The notes under the pieces are model-generated. The model had not been told where the DNA came from and did not search any database. It saw nothing but the letters and a program-made list of their open reading frames with translations. From a virus: a stretch of DNA of 21,157 nt. This document shows, in pieces, positions 8,116-16,404 of this stretch. Positions within the stretch are counted from its first letter, which is position 1, and every line of letters begins with the position of its first letter. The stretch spans positions 1-21,157 of IMG/VR virus record IMGVR_UViG_3300009180_000262; one strand, written 5' to 3'. Both the position numbers and the translations under genes were made by a program.

Positions 8116-9291
8116 ATGGCAAACGGATTATTAGATTTACTTGGTGGATTGGGAACGACACCACCAGCTTACTTGGAAGGACTGCTAGGCGCACAGCCTG
8201 TTGAAGATTTGCGTAAGCGTTCTATCGGTACAGGCATTGCTAACGCATTGATTGGCTACCTTGCAACTCCTAAAAACCAAAACTTAGGTCTTGGTCGTAT
8301 TCTTGCTAATACTGCACAGGCTGGTATGCAGGGCGCACAGGGTGTTTATGACACAGCTACAGCAGATTATATGCAAGCACAAAAGATTGCAGAGATGCAA
8401 CGTCAAAAAGAACAACAAAAAAGACAATTGTTAGCAGTTGAACAAGCTGCAACTCAATTTCCAGAGTATGCAGATGCTATTAGAGCAAATCCAGAACTCC
8501 TTAAAGAAATTATTGCTGCTAAAATTAAACCAGCAGAATCTCAAATTGCTAAACTTAATCCAAAAGATTACACACCAGAATCTTGGGCTGCATATATTAA
8601 TTCAAAAAATGATACAACTCAATTGCGTGAAGCTATAAACCCATCTACTGCTGATGTAACTAATGATCGAAATGCAGTTGCATTTGCTAACTTCGGTGGT
8701 AAACGATTTAGTGAATTAACTCCAGCAGAAGCAAAACAAGTTAATGACTATATTGAAAACTCAAAGGTTAGGGTTGCAGGTGCTGGTATTCCTAGTCAAC
8801 AACCTAGTTTCCAAGATGCTACAAAAATTCGTGAAGAGTTTAAATCAAATCCAGTAGTAAAAGCATTTAATACTCAAGAAAGTGCTTATAAAATTATTAA
8901 ATCTACAATGACAAATCCATCTGCTGCTGGTGACTTGGCTGGGGTAACTAAATTTATGAAGTTGCTTGATCCAGAATCAGTTGTTCGTGAATCTGAGGTT
9001 GGTTTGGCAAGAAATGCCACAGGATTATATGATAAATTAAAAAATTATTATGAAACAATATCAACTGGTAAAATTTTAACTCCACCACAAAGAGCAGACT
9101 TTTTAGCTACAGCAGAACAATTCTATAATGTTGCTAGAGAGCAAAAAAAGCTAGTAGAAAATGAATATTCTAGAATTGCAAAAATTGGTGGGTTAGATCC
9201 TACACTTGTTGTTGGTTCTCCAAATTCTGAATCTTCATTGTCTGCTCAAGATTTGGCAAAACAACTTCTTGAACAAAGAAAAAAAAGGTAA
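8116..9291 (+). CDS. Candidate internal virion / DNA-transfer protein
   Basis: 391 residues. The N-terminus (MANGLLDLLGGLGTTPPAYLEGLLG) is followed by a region seen in many phage virion genes (IGTGIANALIGYLATPKNQ, LGRILANTAQAGMQGAQG). Residues ~80-125 are a charged Gln/Lys/Glu coiled-coil-like helix (YMQAQKIAEMQRQKEQQKRQ). The remainder is helical (TKFMKLLDPESVVRESEVG, FLATAEQFYNVAREQKKLVE), ending in a basic tail. Combined with its place in the ejection cluster, a role as an internal virion protein released with DNA is likely. P22 gp20/gp16-type functions are an analogy, not an alignment. Confidence 0.65.
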   Translation: MANGLLDLLGGLGTTPPAYLEGLLGAQPVEDLRKRSIGTGIANALIGYLATPKNQNLGLGRILANTAQAGMQGAQGVYDTATADYMQAQKIAEMQRQKEQQKRQLLAVEQAATQFPEYADAIRANPELLKEIIAAKIKPAESQIAKLNPKDYTPESWAAYINSKNDTTQLREAINPSTADVTNDRNAVAFANFGGKRFSELTPAEAKQVNDYIENSKVRVAGAGIPSQQPSFQDATKIREEFKSNPVVKAFNTQESAYKIIKSTMTNPSAAGDLAGVTKFMKLLDPESVVRESEVGLARNATGLYDKLKNYYETISTGKILTPPQRADFLATAEQFYNVAREQKKLVENEYSRIAKIGGLDPTLVVGSPNSESSLSAQDLAKQLLEQRKKR

Positions 9292-9297
9292 ATAATT

Positions 9298-10836
9298 ATG
9301 GCTATTGATAAACAAACATTAAACAAGTTATCTACCAAAGATTTAGAATATTTTGCTGCAAATAAGATGGATAAGATGTCAGATGCTGGATTAAATATTA
9401 TTGCATCTGCTTCAACACAGTCATATTCAGCAGATCCTAGTGTTCCAACTCCTATGGGTACTATTGAACCAAGACGTATTGTTCCAGAAAGAACACTTGG
9501 CGAACAAGCACTAGGTGTTGGTGAAGCTGCATTGTCAACCTTAACTGGCGCAACAACAGGAACGGCAAGCGGTTTAGCAAATATGTTTACTCCAAAGCCA
9601 CAAGCAAATATTGCAGCAGAAAAAGCGCAATTTGAAAAAATGAATCCTAACTTGCAATATATTCCTCAAGAGCAAGCGTTCTTTAGGGGTGCTGAAAGAG
9701 CAACATACTCACCTAGAACAGAAGCTGGTCAAGAGTATGCTGGTAAGTTAGGTGAGTTTATTAATAGTCTTGGACTTCAAGGCTTGATGGGTATGCCAAT
9801 TTCACCTAAATCAACTTTGCCAAAAATTAAACCAGAAAAATCTGGACTTACTGCAAATGTTGTAGGAATGACTACAGGTACTGGTGCTGAAGCATTAAGC
9901 CAAGCATATAAGGCTGGTAAAGTTGGTGGAGAAAAAGGTAAGATATTTATTGAAAATATGCGCCAAGAAGTACCTATTGATACTGTATTAAATTCTGCAA
10001 AACAAACACTTCAGACTATGAAAGCAAATAAATCTGCTGATTATGTTGCAAATAAAGCAGGATGGGCTGCTGACACTACTCCATTAGATTTTACTCCAAT
10101 TGAACAGTCTTTCAAAAGTCTTGAGGATTCACTAAAAGTTCAAGGTAAATGGAAAATTGGTAAAGATGAAGTTACTAAAATTAATGAAGTTCGCCAAGTG
10201 ATTAATGATTGGAAAAAATCACCATCATTACATACTACTGTAGGTCTTGATGCACTTAAACAACGTATTGATGCAATTTATCCAGATAGTCCAAAACAAT
10301 CTCAAGCACAACGAGTTATTACTGGGGCAAGCAATTCTGTTAAAGATACAATTATTAAACAAGCACCAGACTATGCTGAAGCAATGAAAGATTATGAGGT
10401 AATGTCATCTACAATCAAAGAAATTGAAGCTGCATTATCATTGGGTAACAAAGCATCAAAAGATACAGCATTACGCAAATTACAATCTTTAACTCGTAAT
10501 AATGTGCAAACAAATTATGGTGGTCGTTTGGATATGGCAAGACAGCTTGAGCAAGTTGGTGGTGAAAATATTATGCCAGCAGTATCTGGTCAAGCATTAA
10601 GTTCTTTAACTCCTCGTGGTCTTGCTGGGCAAGGTGGTGCTAGTTTGGCTGCTTTGGCTAGTTATTTCAATCCTGCAACATTAGCAACTTTGCCTGTTAC
10701 TTCACCAAGACTAATGGGAGAAACTGCGTATAAATTAGGACAGACATCTAATTATTTGCCATCAATTCCAAGAATCCCATTTAAACAAAATCCGCAAATT
10801 TATAGTTTGTTAATGCAACAAGAGCAAGGACAATAA
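9298..10836 (+). CDS. Large candidate ejection protein, helical
   Basis: 512 residues. The N-terminus is a helical segment (LNKLSTKDLEYFAANKMDKM). Residues ~60-105 carry a small-residue stretch (GVGEAALSTLTGATTGTASGL) and ~180-205 another. The middle (~215-410) is a long mainly helical region rich in Lys, Asp and Glu, with patterns such as VRQVINDWKKSPSLHTTVG and TIKEIEAALSLGNKASKD. The C-terminus has Ala/Gly/Pro-rich hydrophobic segments (GGASLAALASYFNPATLATL). No active-site motif is recognised. It completes a run of four ejection-type genes upstream of the lysis cassette and is probably packaged in the virion. Confidence 0.62.
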   Translation: MAIDKQTLNKLSTKDLEYFAANKMDKMSDAGLNIIASASTQSYSADPSVPTPMGTIEPRRIVPERTLGEQALGVGEAALSTLTGATTGTASGLANMFTPKPQANIAAEKAQFEKMNPNLQYIPQEQAFFRGAERATYSPRTEAGQEYAGKLGEFINSLGLQGLMGMPISPKSTLPKIKPEKSGLTANVVGMTTGTGAEALSQAYKAGKVGGEKGKIFIENMRQEVPIDTVLNSAKQTLQTMKANKSADYVANKAGWAADTTPLDFTPIEQSFKSLEDSLKVQGKWKIGKDEVTKINEVRQVINDWKKSPSLHTTVGLDALKQRIDAIYPDSPKQSQAQRVITGASNSVKDTIIKQAPDYAEAMKDYEVMSSTIKEIEAALSLGNKASKDTALRKLQSLTRNNVQTNYGGRLDMARQLEQVGGENIMPAVSGQALSSLTPRGLAGQGGASLAALASYFNPATLATLPVTSPRLMGETAYKLGQTSNYLPSIPRIPFKQNPQIYSLLMQQEQGQ

Positions 10837-10837
10837 C

Positions 10838-11068
10838 ATGGATCAATCAATCATCAACATTATCATTGGTACTGTTCTCTCTGTTCTTGGCTGGTTCGCT
10901 AGACAGCTATGGGATGCGGTACAAAGTCTTAAAGCAGATATGCAAAAGATTGAAATATCACTTCCTACGCACTATGTACGCAAGGATGAACTAGAGCAAA
11001 GGTTTGACAAACTAGAATCCATGTTAGATAAGATTTTTGAAAAATTAGACCACAAGGTTGACAAATGA
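10838..11068 (+). CDS. Single-TM, coiled-coil lysis-region protein
   Basis: 76 residues. Residues ~4-24 (SIINIIIGTVLSVLGWFARQL) form one predicted membrane segment. The rest is a charged helix with heptad-like spacing (LEQRFDKLESMLDKIFEKLD). Proteins of this shape are common just ahead of phage endolysin genes and have been considered accessory holin or lysis regulators; no function is established that I can name. Its stop overlaps the start of the next small gene (ATGA). It is not the main holin candidate, because a 3TM-type holin gene lies after the endolysin gene. Confidence 0.7.
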   Translation: MDQSIINIIIGTVLSVLGWFARQLWDAVQSLKADMQKIEISLPTHYVRKDELEQRFDKLESMLDKIFEKLDHKVDK

Positions 11069-11238
11069 AGCAGTCTTTTATAAACCAAATTACTCTCTGC
11101 GATAACTGCAAATCAGCATTTATTATCAACGTAGAGGGTGATCAAACAACTTGTGATGGATGTATCGCTGAACGTGAACTGACACACGAGATTATTGATA
11201 GTGGTGCTTTGAATGGAGTTGTACATGACTGTTACTAA
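11065..11238 (+). CDS. Zinc-ribbon-like small protein
   Basis: 57 residues starting MKQSFINQITLCDNCKSAF. Two CxxC pairs are visible (CDNC at residues 12-15 and CDGC at 30-33), with spacing typical of a small zinc ribbon. The ATG overlaps the preceding stop as ATGA, and the gene ends 14 bases inside the next reading frame, so translation is probably coupled. It may bind nucleic acid or stabilise a protein partner. Similar small zinc-binding proteins occur in many phage genomes without known roles. Confidence 0.7.
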   Translation: MKQSFINQITLCDNCKSAFIINVEGDQTTCDGCIAERELTHEIIDSGALNGVVHDCY

Positions 11239-11413
11239 AATTCGTGGTACGTTGCAAGGCTATTTTGAACACATGACAGGCAAGACTATTGAGGGTGTCG
11301 GCACGTTTGATGATGAACTCATTATTCTACTTGACGATCAGTCAGAGGTATGTATCTGGTCTGATGACAGCTTATCAATACAGATTAATGAAAGACAAGA
11401 ACTGGATGATTAA
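11225..11413 (+). CDS. Small acidic hypothetical protein
   Basis: 62 residues from the ATG at 11225 (MTVTKIRGTLQGYFEHMTGK). An earlier in-frame ATG at 11213 exists, but GGAG at 11215-11218 sits six bases before 11225, favouring the later start. Beta-rich and acidic, it reads like a small barrel-type fold (GVGTFDDELIILLDDQSEVCIW). The gene overlaps the zinc-ribbon gene upstream and the endolysin downstream by 14 and 8 bases. No family recognised. Confidence 0.65.
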   Translation: MTVTKIRGTLQGYFEHMTGKTIEGVGTFDDELIILLDDQSEVCIWSDDSLSIQINERQELDD

Positions 11414-11819
11414 CTCTCGCAGCCTTTCTGACTTGCATCCTAAAGTTGCAGCAATGTGTACTGAGTTTATTAACTGCTGTAAAGAGCAAGGAATTGATGT
11501 AATTATTACATCTACTTATCGTGATGCTGAAAGCCAAAATGCGTTATACGCACAAGGGCGAACGATAAAAGGGAAAATTGTTACAAACGCAAAAGGCGGT
11601 CAATCATTCCATAACTGGAAAGTAGCTTTTGATTTCTGTCCAATTGTCAATGGTAAGGCGCAATGGATGGATGCTGATTTATTTAACAAGTGCGGTGAGA
11701 TTGGCGAAAGTGTTGGTCTTGAATGGGCTGGTCGTTGGAAGAAGTTTAAAGAGATGGCGCATTTTCAATACACATATGGACTAACGCTTGCTGACTTTCA
11801 AGCAGGTAAAACTTTTTAA
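11406..11819 (+). CDS. Endolysin, M15-family peptidase (VanY/L-Ala-D-Glu peptidase type)
   Basis: 137 residues from ATG 11406 (MINSRSLSDLHPKVAAM). It is a zinc peptidase that would cut peptidoglycan stem peptides to lyse the host. The M15 signature is clear: the SxHxxxxAxD-type motif at residues 67-76 (SFHNWKVAFD, ligands His69 and Asp76), then EMAHFQ at 116-121 with catalytic Glu116 and third zinc ligand His119. TSTYRDAESQNALYAQGR at ~35-52 is the usual strand-loop preceding them. Longer in-frame starts at 11289 and 11388 would lie mostly inside the preceding gene and add no recognised sequence. It has no signal peptide and thus needs a holin, supplied by the next gene. Confidence 0.93.
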   Translation: MINSRSLSDLHPKVAAMCTEFINCCKEQGIDVIITSTYRDAESQNALYAQGRTIKGKIVTNAKGGQSFHNWKVAFDFCPIVNGKAQWMDADLFNKCGEIGESVGLEWAGRWKKFKEMAHFQYTYGLTLADFQAGKTF

Positions 11820-11828
11820 GGAGTTGTC

Positions 11829-12215
11829 ATGTTTTCTGGTTTAGCATCTTTAATTTTCCCTGCACTAATGCCAACAATAGCTGATGGTGTGCGTGGTGTA
11901 TTTGCAAAGTTTTCTGGTGGTGCAGGTGGAACTCCACAAAACGTAGATGAACGTATCAAGCTAATGGAAGCTGAAACTGCACGTTTACAAGCACTTGCTG
12001 ACATAGACAAACCAAGTGGAGAACCTTCACGCTGGGTTACTGACATGAGATCATCATTCCGTTATATCGCTATTTTAATTATATGGATTGCTACTATTGC
12101 TGCCGTATTCACACCAAATGTTGCTCAATCAATTACACTAATGATGCTTGATCTTTCTGGTGCTTGTATGAGTTTTGTCATAGGTGAACGTATGTACTTG
12201 TCTTTAAAGAAATAG
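11829..12215 (+). CDS. Holin, 3TM (GTA-holin-like) family
   Basis: 128 residues. An N-terminal hydrophobic segment (MFSGLASLIFPALMPTIADG) is followed by a polar helix (ERIKLMEAETARLQALADID), a basic-aromatic stretch (PSRWVTDMRSSFRYIAILIIW) that leads into a membrane helix, and a further membrane segment at ~98-120. Final residues are GERMYLSLKK. This order matches the 3TM holin family associated with gene-transfer-agent and phage release. It directly follows the endolysin with a clear AAGGAG ribosome binding site, making a holin role the natural reading: forming membrane lesions to release the endolysin. Confidence 0.85.
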   Translation: MFSGLASLIFPALMPTIADGVRGVFAKFSGGAGGTPQNVDERIKLMEAETARLQALADIDKPSGEPSRWVTDMRSSFRYIAILIIWIATIAAVFTPNVAQSITLMMLDLSGACMSFVIGERMYLSLKK

Positions 12216-12253
12216 TGTAAAATTATTATACCTTTAACTCTTAATGAGAGATC

Positions 12254-13018
12254 ATGGAAAAGATACATTTAGTTATACCTGACGTACAGGCAAAAGAAGG
12301 CAATGACTTTACTTACTTAACCTGTCTGGGCAACTTTATAGTACAGAAGAAGCCAGACGTAATAATTTGCATAGGCGATTTTGCAGACATGGAATCGTTA
12401 AGCACCTACGACAGAGGATTAAAATCTTTTGAGGGTAGGAGTTACCAAAAGGATATTCAAGCTGCTCGTGAAGCTATGGATGCCTTGCTGATACCTTTAT
12501 ACGAGTTCAACAAGAAAGCTAAACGCAATAAAGAGAAGCAATACAAACCTAGAATGGTGCTAACACTTGGCAACCATGAACACAGAATTAACAGGGCAAT
12601 CAATGAAGATCGGAAGCTAGATGGTCTTATCTCTACGGATGACTTGCCTTACCAAGACTGGGAAGTAATCCAATTCCTAGAAGTAGTAACGATAGATGGC
12701 ATTGCGTACTCTCACTACTTTACTAGTGGTGTGATGGGCAGACCAATTACAAGTACGGCAGCACTACTCACCAAGAAGCATATGTCATGCTTTGCAGGTC
12801 ACCAGCAGGGCAGACAGATCTCATATGGTCGTAGAGCTGATGGACAAGAGATGACAGCAATTATCTCAGGATCATTCTACGAACACAGCGAGGACTATTT
12901 GGGCGCACAAGGCAACCAGCATTGGCGAGGATTCTACGTCTTGCACGATGTGCATGATGGCGCGTTTGACGAGATGGCTGTTTCAATTAAGTTCCTAAAG
13001 GAACGATACAATTATTAG
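12254..13018 (+). CDS. Calcineurin-like metallophosphoesterase
   Basis: 254 residues. Metallophosphoesterase motifs appear in order: PDVQ at 9-12 (D10, replacing the usual DxH by DxQ), GDFAD at 41-45, GNHEHR at 106-111, a His in SHYF, and GHQQGR in place of the usual GHxH. These fit a two-metal phosphoesterase whose first His is changed to Gln, a form I have seen in other phage proteins. Substrate is unknown (phosphoprotein, nucleotide or nucleic acid). It stands 38 bases after the holin, the largest gap in the late operon, and GAGAG precedes the ATG. The role in late infection is unclear. Confidence 0.85.
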   Translation: MEKIHLVIPDVQAKEGNDFTYLTCLGNFIVQKKPDVIICIGDFADMESLSTYDRGLKSFEGRSYQKDIQAAREAMDALLIPLYEFNKKAKRNKEKQYKPRMVLTLGNHEHRINRAINEDRKLDGLISTDDLPYQDWEVIQFLEVVTIDGIAYSHYFTSGVMGRPITSTAALLTKKHMSCFAGHQQGRQISYGRRADGQEMTAIISGSFYEHSEDYLGAQGNQHWRGFYVLHDVHDGAFDEMAVSIKFLKERYNY

Positions 13019-13028
13019 GGAATAAAAT

Positions 13029-14519
13029 ATGGATGACTACAAGCTATTGCCACAATTTTTGATTGATGCGCTAAATAAAAAAAGAGCATTAAATTCAGCA
13101 GAAGCTAGTATGGCTGGCAAGTATGCAGATCCTTCAAATCAAATTGGGCTTGGTGATATTGCTAGTAGTCTTGATCCAGTAAGTGCTGGAGTTCGTGGAT
13201 ATAATCAATTATCTGGAATGAATCCACAAGATTTTGCTAAATCTGCACTTTTAATGCAGTCTGGGGCTTTGCCATTTTTGCCAAAAGATATGCGTAATCA
13301 ATATGTCAATACTGCACTTCAAGGGATTAGTGGTGCAGCAGATATATTGCCAGCAACAGTAATTGGTGGGGCTGGTGCAAAAGCTGGTGCTAGAGAGATT
13401 GCTCGTCAAATTGAAAGTGGCACAGGATTATTTGGCAGAAATATTATTGATCCTCGTATGTATGCTTATTTGCCAGATACTCCTAAAAATCGCAATCCAT
13501 TAGTTGGCACTCGTTTTGAAAATCAAGCACAAGGTAATTTAGTTCCAGAAGTTCCATTAAAGATTGAGGATCTAAAAGGCGCAAGTTTAAAAGTTGTACC
13601 TTATGATCTCACTAATGCAGATAGATTAATTACAAATGTTTCTGGTGAGCAATTAGATAATCCAGTTTACACAATGGGTGGCGGTGATTTTTCAAGATTA
13701 ATTCCAAATTATGAAAAAAATATTGGCGGTGCATCTGGAAAAGAAATTGCAAAACGAGTTGTTGGAAGAACAGAAGCAACTAGAAGGGAAAATCTTGCTC
13801 AAGGCGGTACTGGTGAAGTTTTTTCAACTCCAATTACAATGGCTAAAAAATCAGAATGGTTTACAACATACCCAGTTGACATTGCAAAACAATTTGCATT
13901 AAGAGGTGATACAAAAGATATTGCTGCCTTTAATAAATCAATGAGGGAAGCATCAATTGTAGGGAAAGCAAAAAAACGACCATTTGCTAATTTTCAAGGC
14001 ATTGAAACACCAGAAGGTCAGCAACAATTATTAACTGGACAAGGGTTTGGTGCTGGTGGTACTGCTGGTGAGTTTAGAAAAGCATTTATGCAAAAGATGT
14101 CTTTAAAAGGTAATCAAGAAAGATTTGGTTATAACTTTGAGGATATTATTAATTCAACTTTAGAACCAGAAATAATGAATCTTCCAAAAGGATTTGCTGG
14201 AAGAAATATTATTAAAACTTTTGAAAATACAGCACTAACTCCATCATCATCTGGTTCTAAGATCCCAGCTTATGATACAGATATTGCTGGACAATATTTT
14301 GGTAAATTGCAACCAACACCAGTTGAAGCATTAATGCCAAAAACATATAACAGATTATTTCAATTCTTTTCTCAGAAATATCCAGAAAAACATCCAGCAG
14401 CTATTAAGAACATGGCAATTGGTGCTATGGAAAAAAGAAAAAATAATATTGGCGAGTTAATTGATCAAGAAGTTATTGATAGCTATTACAAATATCAAGA
14501 AGGTCTTTTAGGAAGATAA
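13029..14519 (+). CDS. Large polyvalent-protein-like / candidate ejected protein
   Basis: 496 residues. Residues ~55-125 contain low-polarity segments (ALLMQSGALPFLPKDM, GGAGAKAGAREIARQIESG) of the kind seen in ejected phage proteins. The ~190-400 region (TMGGGDFSRLIPNYEKNIGG, STPITMAKKSEWFTTYPVDI, FANFQGIETPEGQQQLL, GEFRKAFMQKMSLKGNQE) resembles a conserved domain that I remember in giant phage and conjugative 'polyvalent' proteins; its biochemical role is unknown. The C-terminus is a Lys/Glu-rich helical tail. The ATG follows AGGGAATAAAAT. It and the next gene form a pair downstream of lysis genes. Function is not assigned; ejection into the host with DNA is a hypothesis. Confidence 0.6.
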   Translation: MDDYKLLPQFLIDALNKKRALNSAEASMAGKYADPSNQIGLGDIASSLDPVSAGVRGYNQLSGMNPQDFAKSALLMQSGALPFLPKDMRNQYVNTALQGISGAADILPATVIGGAGAKAGAREIARQIESGTGLFGRNIIDPRMYAYLPDTPKNRNPLVGTRFENQAQGNLVPEVPLKIEDLKGASLKVVPYDLTNADRLITNVSGEQLDNPVYTMGGGDFSRLIPNYEKNIGGASGKEIAKRVVGRTEATRRENLAQGGTGEVFSTPITMAKKSEWFTTYPVDIAKQFALRGDTKDIAAFNKSMREASIVGKAKKRPFANFQGIETPEGQQQLLTGQGFGAGGTAGEFRKAFMQKMSLKGNQERFGYNFEDIINSTLEPEIMNLPKGFAGRNIIKTFENTALTPSSSGSKIPAYDTDIAGQYFGKLQPTPVEALMPKTYNRLFQFFSQKYPEKHPAAIKNMAIGAMEKRKNNIGELIDQEVIDSYYKYQEGLLGR

Positions 14520-14521
14520 TT

Positions 14522-15463
14522 ATGGCAGAAAATCTACAATACAATACAAATTCTCAAAACTGGGAAATTATCAAAAATTTATATAAGACTTTTGGTAATA
14601 ACCCACGAAATGCAGAAACCATGAATGCACTAAAGGGATATGTTGGTGCTTTTCCAGTTATCGGTGCGCCAGTTGCAGCATCTGAAATATATTCTGGTAT
14701 TAAAGAAGGAAACCCATTGCAAGCTGGTCTTGGTGCGTTAGGATTTGCTGGTGGTGTTGCACCTGCTGCAAAATATCTTTCTCCAGTAGTTGCAAAGGCT
14801 ATGATGCCATTGCGTGAAGCACAAGTAAACATTGAAGCCACATCCCCAAATTTATTGCAGGGTGCTAATGCATCTCGTCAAGGTCAATTTTTATCTGATA
14901 TGCGTTATAACGAAGCATTAAAAGCTGCAAGAGAAAAAGGTATGACTTTGGCTGATGCGCCTATGAGCAAAACTCAAGGTGTATGGGTAGATCCTGCTTC
15001 TAACGTAGAAGAGTTTAATCGTGTTTATGCTCAAAATATTGGAAGAGTTCCAACAAAACAAATTTCAGATTATTTGCCATTACAGCAATATGCTGAATCA
15101 ATGGGTGGAGATCTAGGTCAATGGGGTGTTGGTGCTGCACGATTCAGTAAGTTACCATTTAATATTAATAAAGAATCTGCTACTGCTATTATGTATCCAA
15201 AAGCAAGTTCAAAAGACATTATTGATGCAGGAAGAAAATTGAATCCAAAAGGTGGTGTAGTTTCATCAACTCCTAATGGCGGTATGTTAGTATTTAATCC
15301 AGAAGGCACAATGACTGCAAAAGAAATTGCAAGTGAATTGAAAGGAGTTTCCAGCAAACCAAGATATGGTCTACTGGATTCTGCCTATTATGATACTAGC
15401 GCACAACCTCAAGGCGCATATATGTCTAATGTTGATGATTTAATTAAAGGTCTAGGGTACTAA
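14522..15463 (+). CDS. Second polyvalent-like / candidate ejected protein
   Basis: 313 residues, starting two bases after the preceding stop. An Ala/Gly-rich hydrophobic tract at ~38-85 (GYVGAFPVIGAPVAASEIYS, GALGFAGGVAPAAKYLSP) parallels that in the upstream protein. The C-terminal half has a different character (QGVWVDPASNVEEFNRVYAQ, IMYPKASSKDIIDAGRKLNP, NGGMLVFNPEGTMTAKEIAS) and resembles segments seen next to the above polyvalent-type domain in larger single proteins. The two genes could be a split version of one long polypeptide. No catalytic motif recognised. Its end overlaps a minus-strand gene by 12 bases, marking the end of the late operon. Confidence 0.6.
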   Translation: MAENLQYNTNSQNWEIIKNLYKTFGNNPRNAETMNALKGYVGAFPVIGAPVAASEIYSGIKEGNPLQAGLGALGFAGGVAPAAKYLSPVVAKAMMPLREAQVNIEATSPNLLQGANASRQGQFLSDMRYNEALKAAREKGMTLADAPMSKTQGVWVDPASNVEEFNRVYAQNIGRVPTKQISDYLPLQQYAESMGGDLGQWGVGAARFSKLPFNINKESATAIMYPKASSKDIIDAGRKLNPKGGVVSSTPNGGMLVFNPEGTMTAKEIASELKGVSSKPRYGLLDSAYYDTSAQPQGAYMSNVDDLIKGLGY

Positions 15464-15622
15464 CTTTTTAATTATATTATCTATCCGTGTGTAAAATAAA
15501 AGCTGTACATGACGTTTTAGACCACTTCTAATTAAATTGCGATTGTCACCAAGATCAATTGCTTTATTATCTAAAATTGATTGTACAGCCTTTTCCAAAT
15601 TATCATTAAAGTTATCTGACAT
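15452..15622 (-). CDS. Small hypothetical protein at the end of the leftward operon
   Basis: 56 residues beginning MSDNFNDNLEKAVQSILDNK and ending in LFYTRIDNIIKKLVP. An ideal ribosome binding site (AGGAG, 3 bases from ATG 15622) lies immediately after the stop of the gene upstream in transcription order, supporting a real gene. Mostly helical with charged and hydrophobic residues alternating; no Cys motif or membrane helix. Its last 12 bases overlap the 3' end of the convergent late operon. No family recognised. Confidence 0.72.
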   Translation of the reverse strand: MSDNFNDNLEKAVQSILDNKAIDLGDNRNLIRSGLKRHVQLLFYTRIDNIIKKLVP

Positions 15623-15629
15623 ATTCTCC

Positions 15630-15950
15630 TCAATAATATTGTAAGGCGGTATTAAGAAGTTCTAATACCTGCCCTGTAATATCTTCATATTCGTTTATAT
15701 TATTAATGTGTCCTTGATCTGTATTTTCAGAATAATCTCCCTGCAACACAATCCTATCACCAGCCCAAGATCCAACTAGTGGATGACCTTCCACATCACC
15801 ACCACCACGACCATTACTGTTAGCAACTAAAAGTAATAGTGCGGTAGCTGTTGATTTAGGATGTCCAATAAGTTCAAGAAGTTTATATCCATCCAACCCA
15901 TCAACTTTTTGTTTTTTATCTACATTGTAAAGCGTATGATACTGCCCCAT
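15630..15950 (-). CDS. Conserved phage/bacterial protein of unknown function (MGQY-type)
   Basis: 106 residues beginning MGQYHTLYNVDKKQKVDGLD. The pattern KLLELIGHPKSTATALLLLVANSNGRGGGD, then HPLVGSWAGDRIVLQGDYSE, is a combination that I recall in many phages and some actinobacteria and proteobacteria as an uncharacterised protein; the glycine-rich NGRGGGD and SWAGDRI segments are the diagnostic parts. No membrane segment or known catalytic triad is apparent. GGAGAAG precedes the start. Neighbours are equally uncharacterised early-type genes. Possible ligand-binding role because of the Gly-rich loop, which is speculation. Confidence 0.75.
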   Translation of the reverse strand: MGQYHTLYNVDKKQKVDGLDGYKLLELIGHPKSTATALLLLVANSNGRGGGDVEGHPLVGSWAGDRIVLQGDYSENTDQGHINNINEYEDITGQVLELLNTALQYY

Positions 15951-15960
15951 GATCTTCTCC

Positions 15961-16392
15961 TTATTTAACGTACACTAGTTGAAGTTTACCTAACTCTTGC
16001 AATGCGTTGAACGCAAGCACGTTAGATAGACTTACTTTATTGTTATAAACGTATGGCTTATCCCAACGACCAATATTGATGTCAATATAAAATGCTGTAT
16101 TGAAGTAATCAATTTGTGCGTTTGATTCGTCATACCATGCACCAGCTTTTTTAATGGTATCTAATACTTCATTTAAGAAGTCTTTAGCTTTGCCAGTATA
16201 GTGATCATCAACCCAGTAAACATTAACCTGTTGATACTCAGTACCAAAGTCAATGTCACCAGCAGATACGTTTACAACTAGTGTTGATTTATAAGAATTA
16301 CGACCTACAGTAGCTTTAATACCATATTTTTTAAATACTGGTTTAAGTGCTGCGTGGATTGCTGCCTTTGTTTCGTTATTTACATAAGCCAT
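15961..16392 (-). CDS. LPD29-like small protein of unknown function
   Basis: 143 residues. The start MAYVNNETKAAIHAALKPVF and the order helix, strand (STLVVNVSAGDIDFG), VNVYWVDDHYTGKAKDFLNE, then YFNTAFYIDINIGRWDKPY resemble a compact alpha/beta domain that occurs alone or as the polyvalent-protein-associated domain usually called LPD29. That assignment is from memory of pattern and could be wrong. AAGGAG stands eight bases ahead of the ATG. The gene lies between two small uncharacterised genes and is presumably expressed early from the promoter at about 16651-16678. Confidence 0.7.
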   Translation of the reverse strand: MAYVNNETKAAIHAALKPVFKKYGIKATVGRNSYKSTLVVNVSAGDIDFGTEYQQVNVYWVDDHYTGKAKDFLNEVLDTIKKAGAWYDESNAQIDYFNTAFYIDINIGRWDKPYVYNNKVSLSNVLAFNALQELGKLQLVYVK

Positions 16393-16404
16393 GTTATTTT
16401 CTCC

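Noticed and set aside
11289-11405. An N-terminal extension of the endolysin (39 residues)
   Set aside because: It lies wholly within the preceding gene, has no endolysin-like or signal sequence, and the ATG at 11406 gives the usual length for this domain.
12216-12253. A promoter between holin and phosphoesterase
   Set aside because: AT-rich boxes exist (TAAAAT, TTATAC) but none pairs with a reasonable -35 at 16-18 bases; the gap is only 38 bases and read-through is sufficient.
12254-15463. Host-derived genes other than pqqA (metabolic enzymes)
   Set aside because: The phosphoesterase and the two large proteins have phage-like composition and close operon spacing; nothing in them points to a host metabolic pathway.
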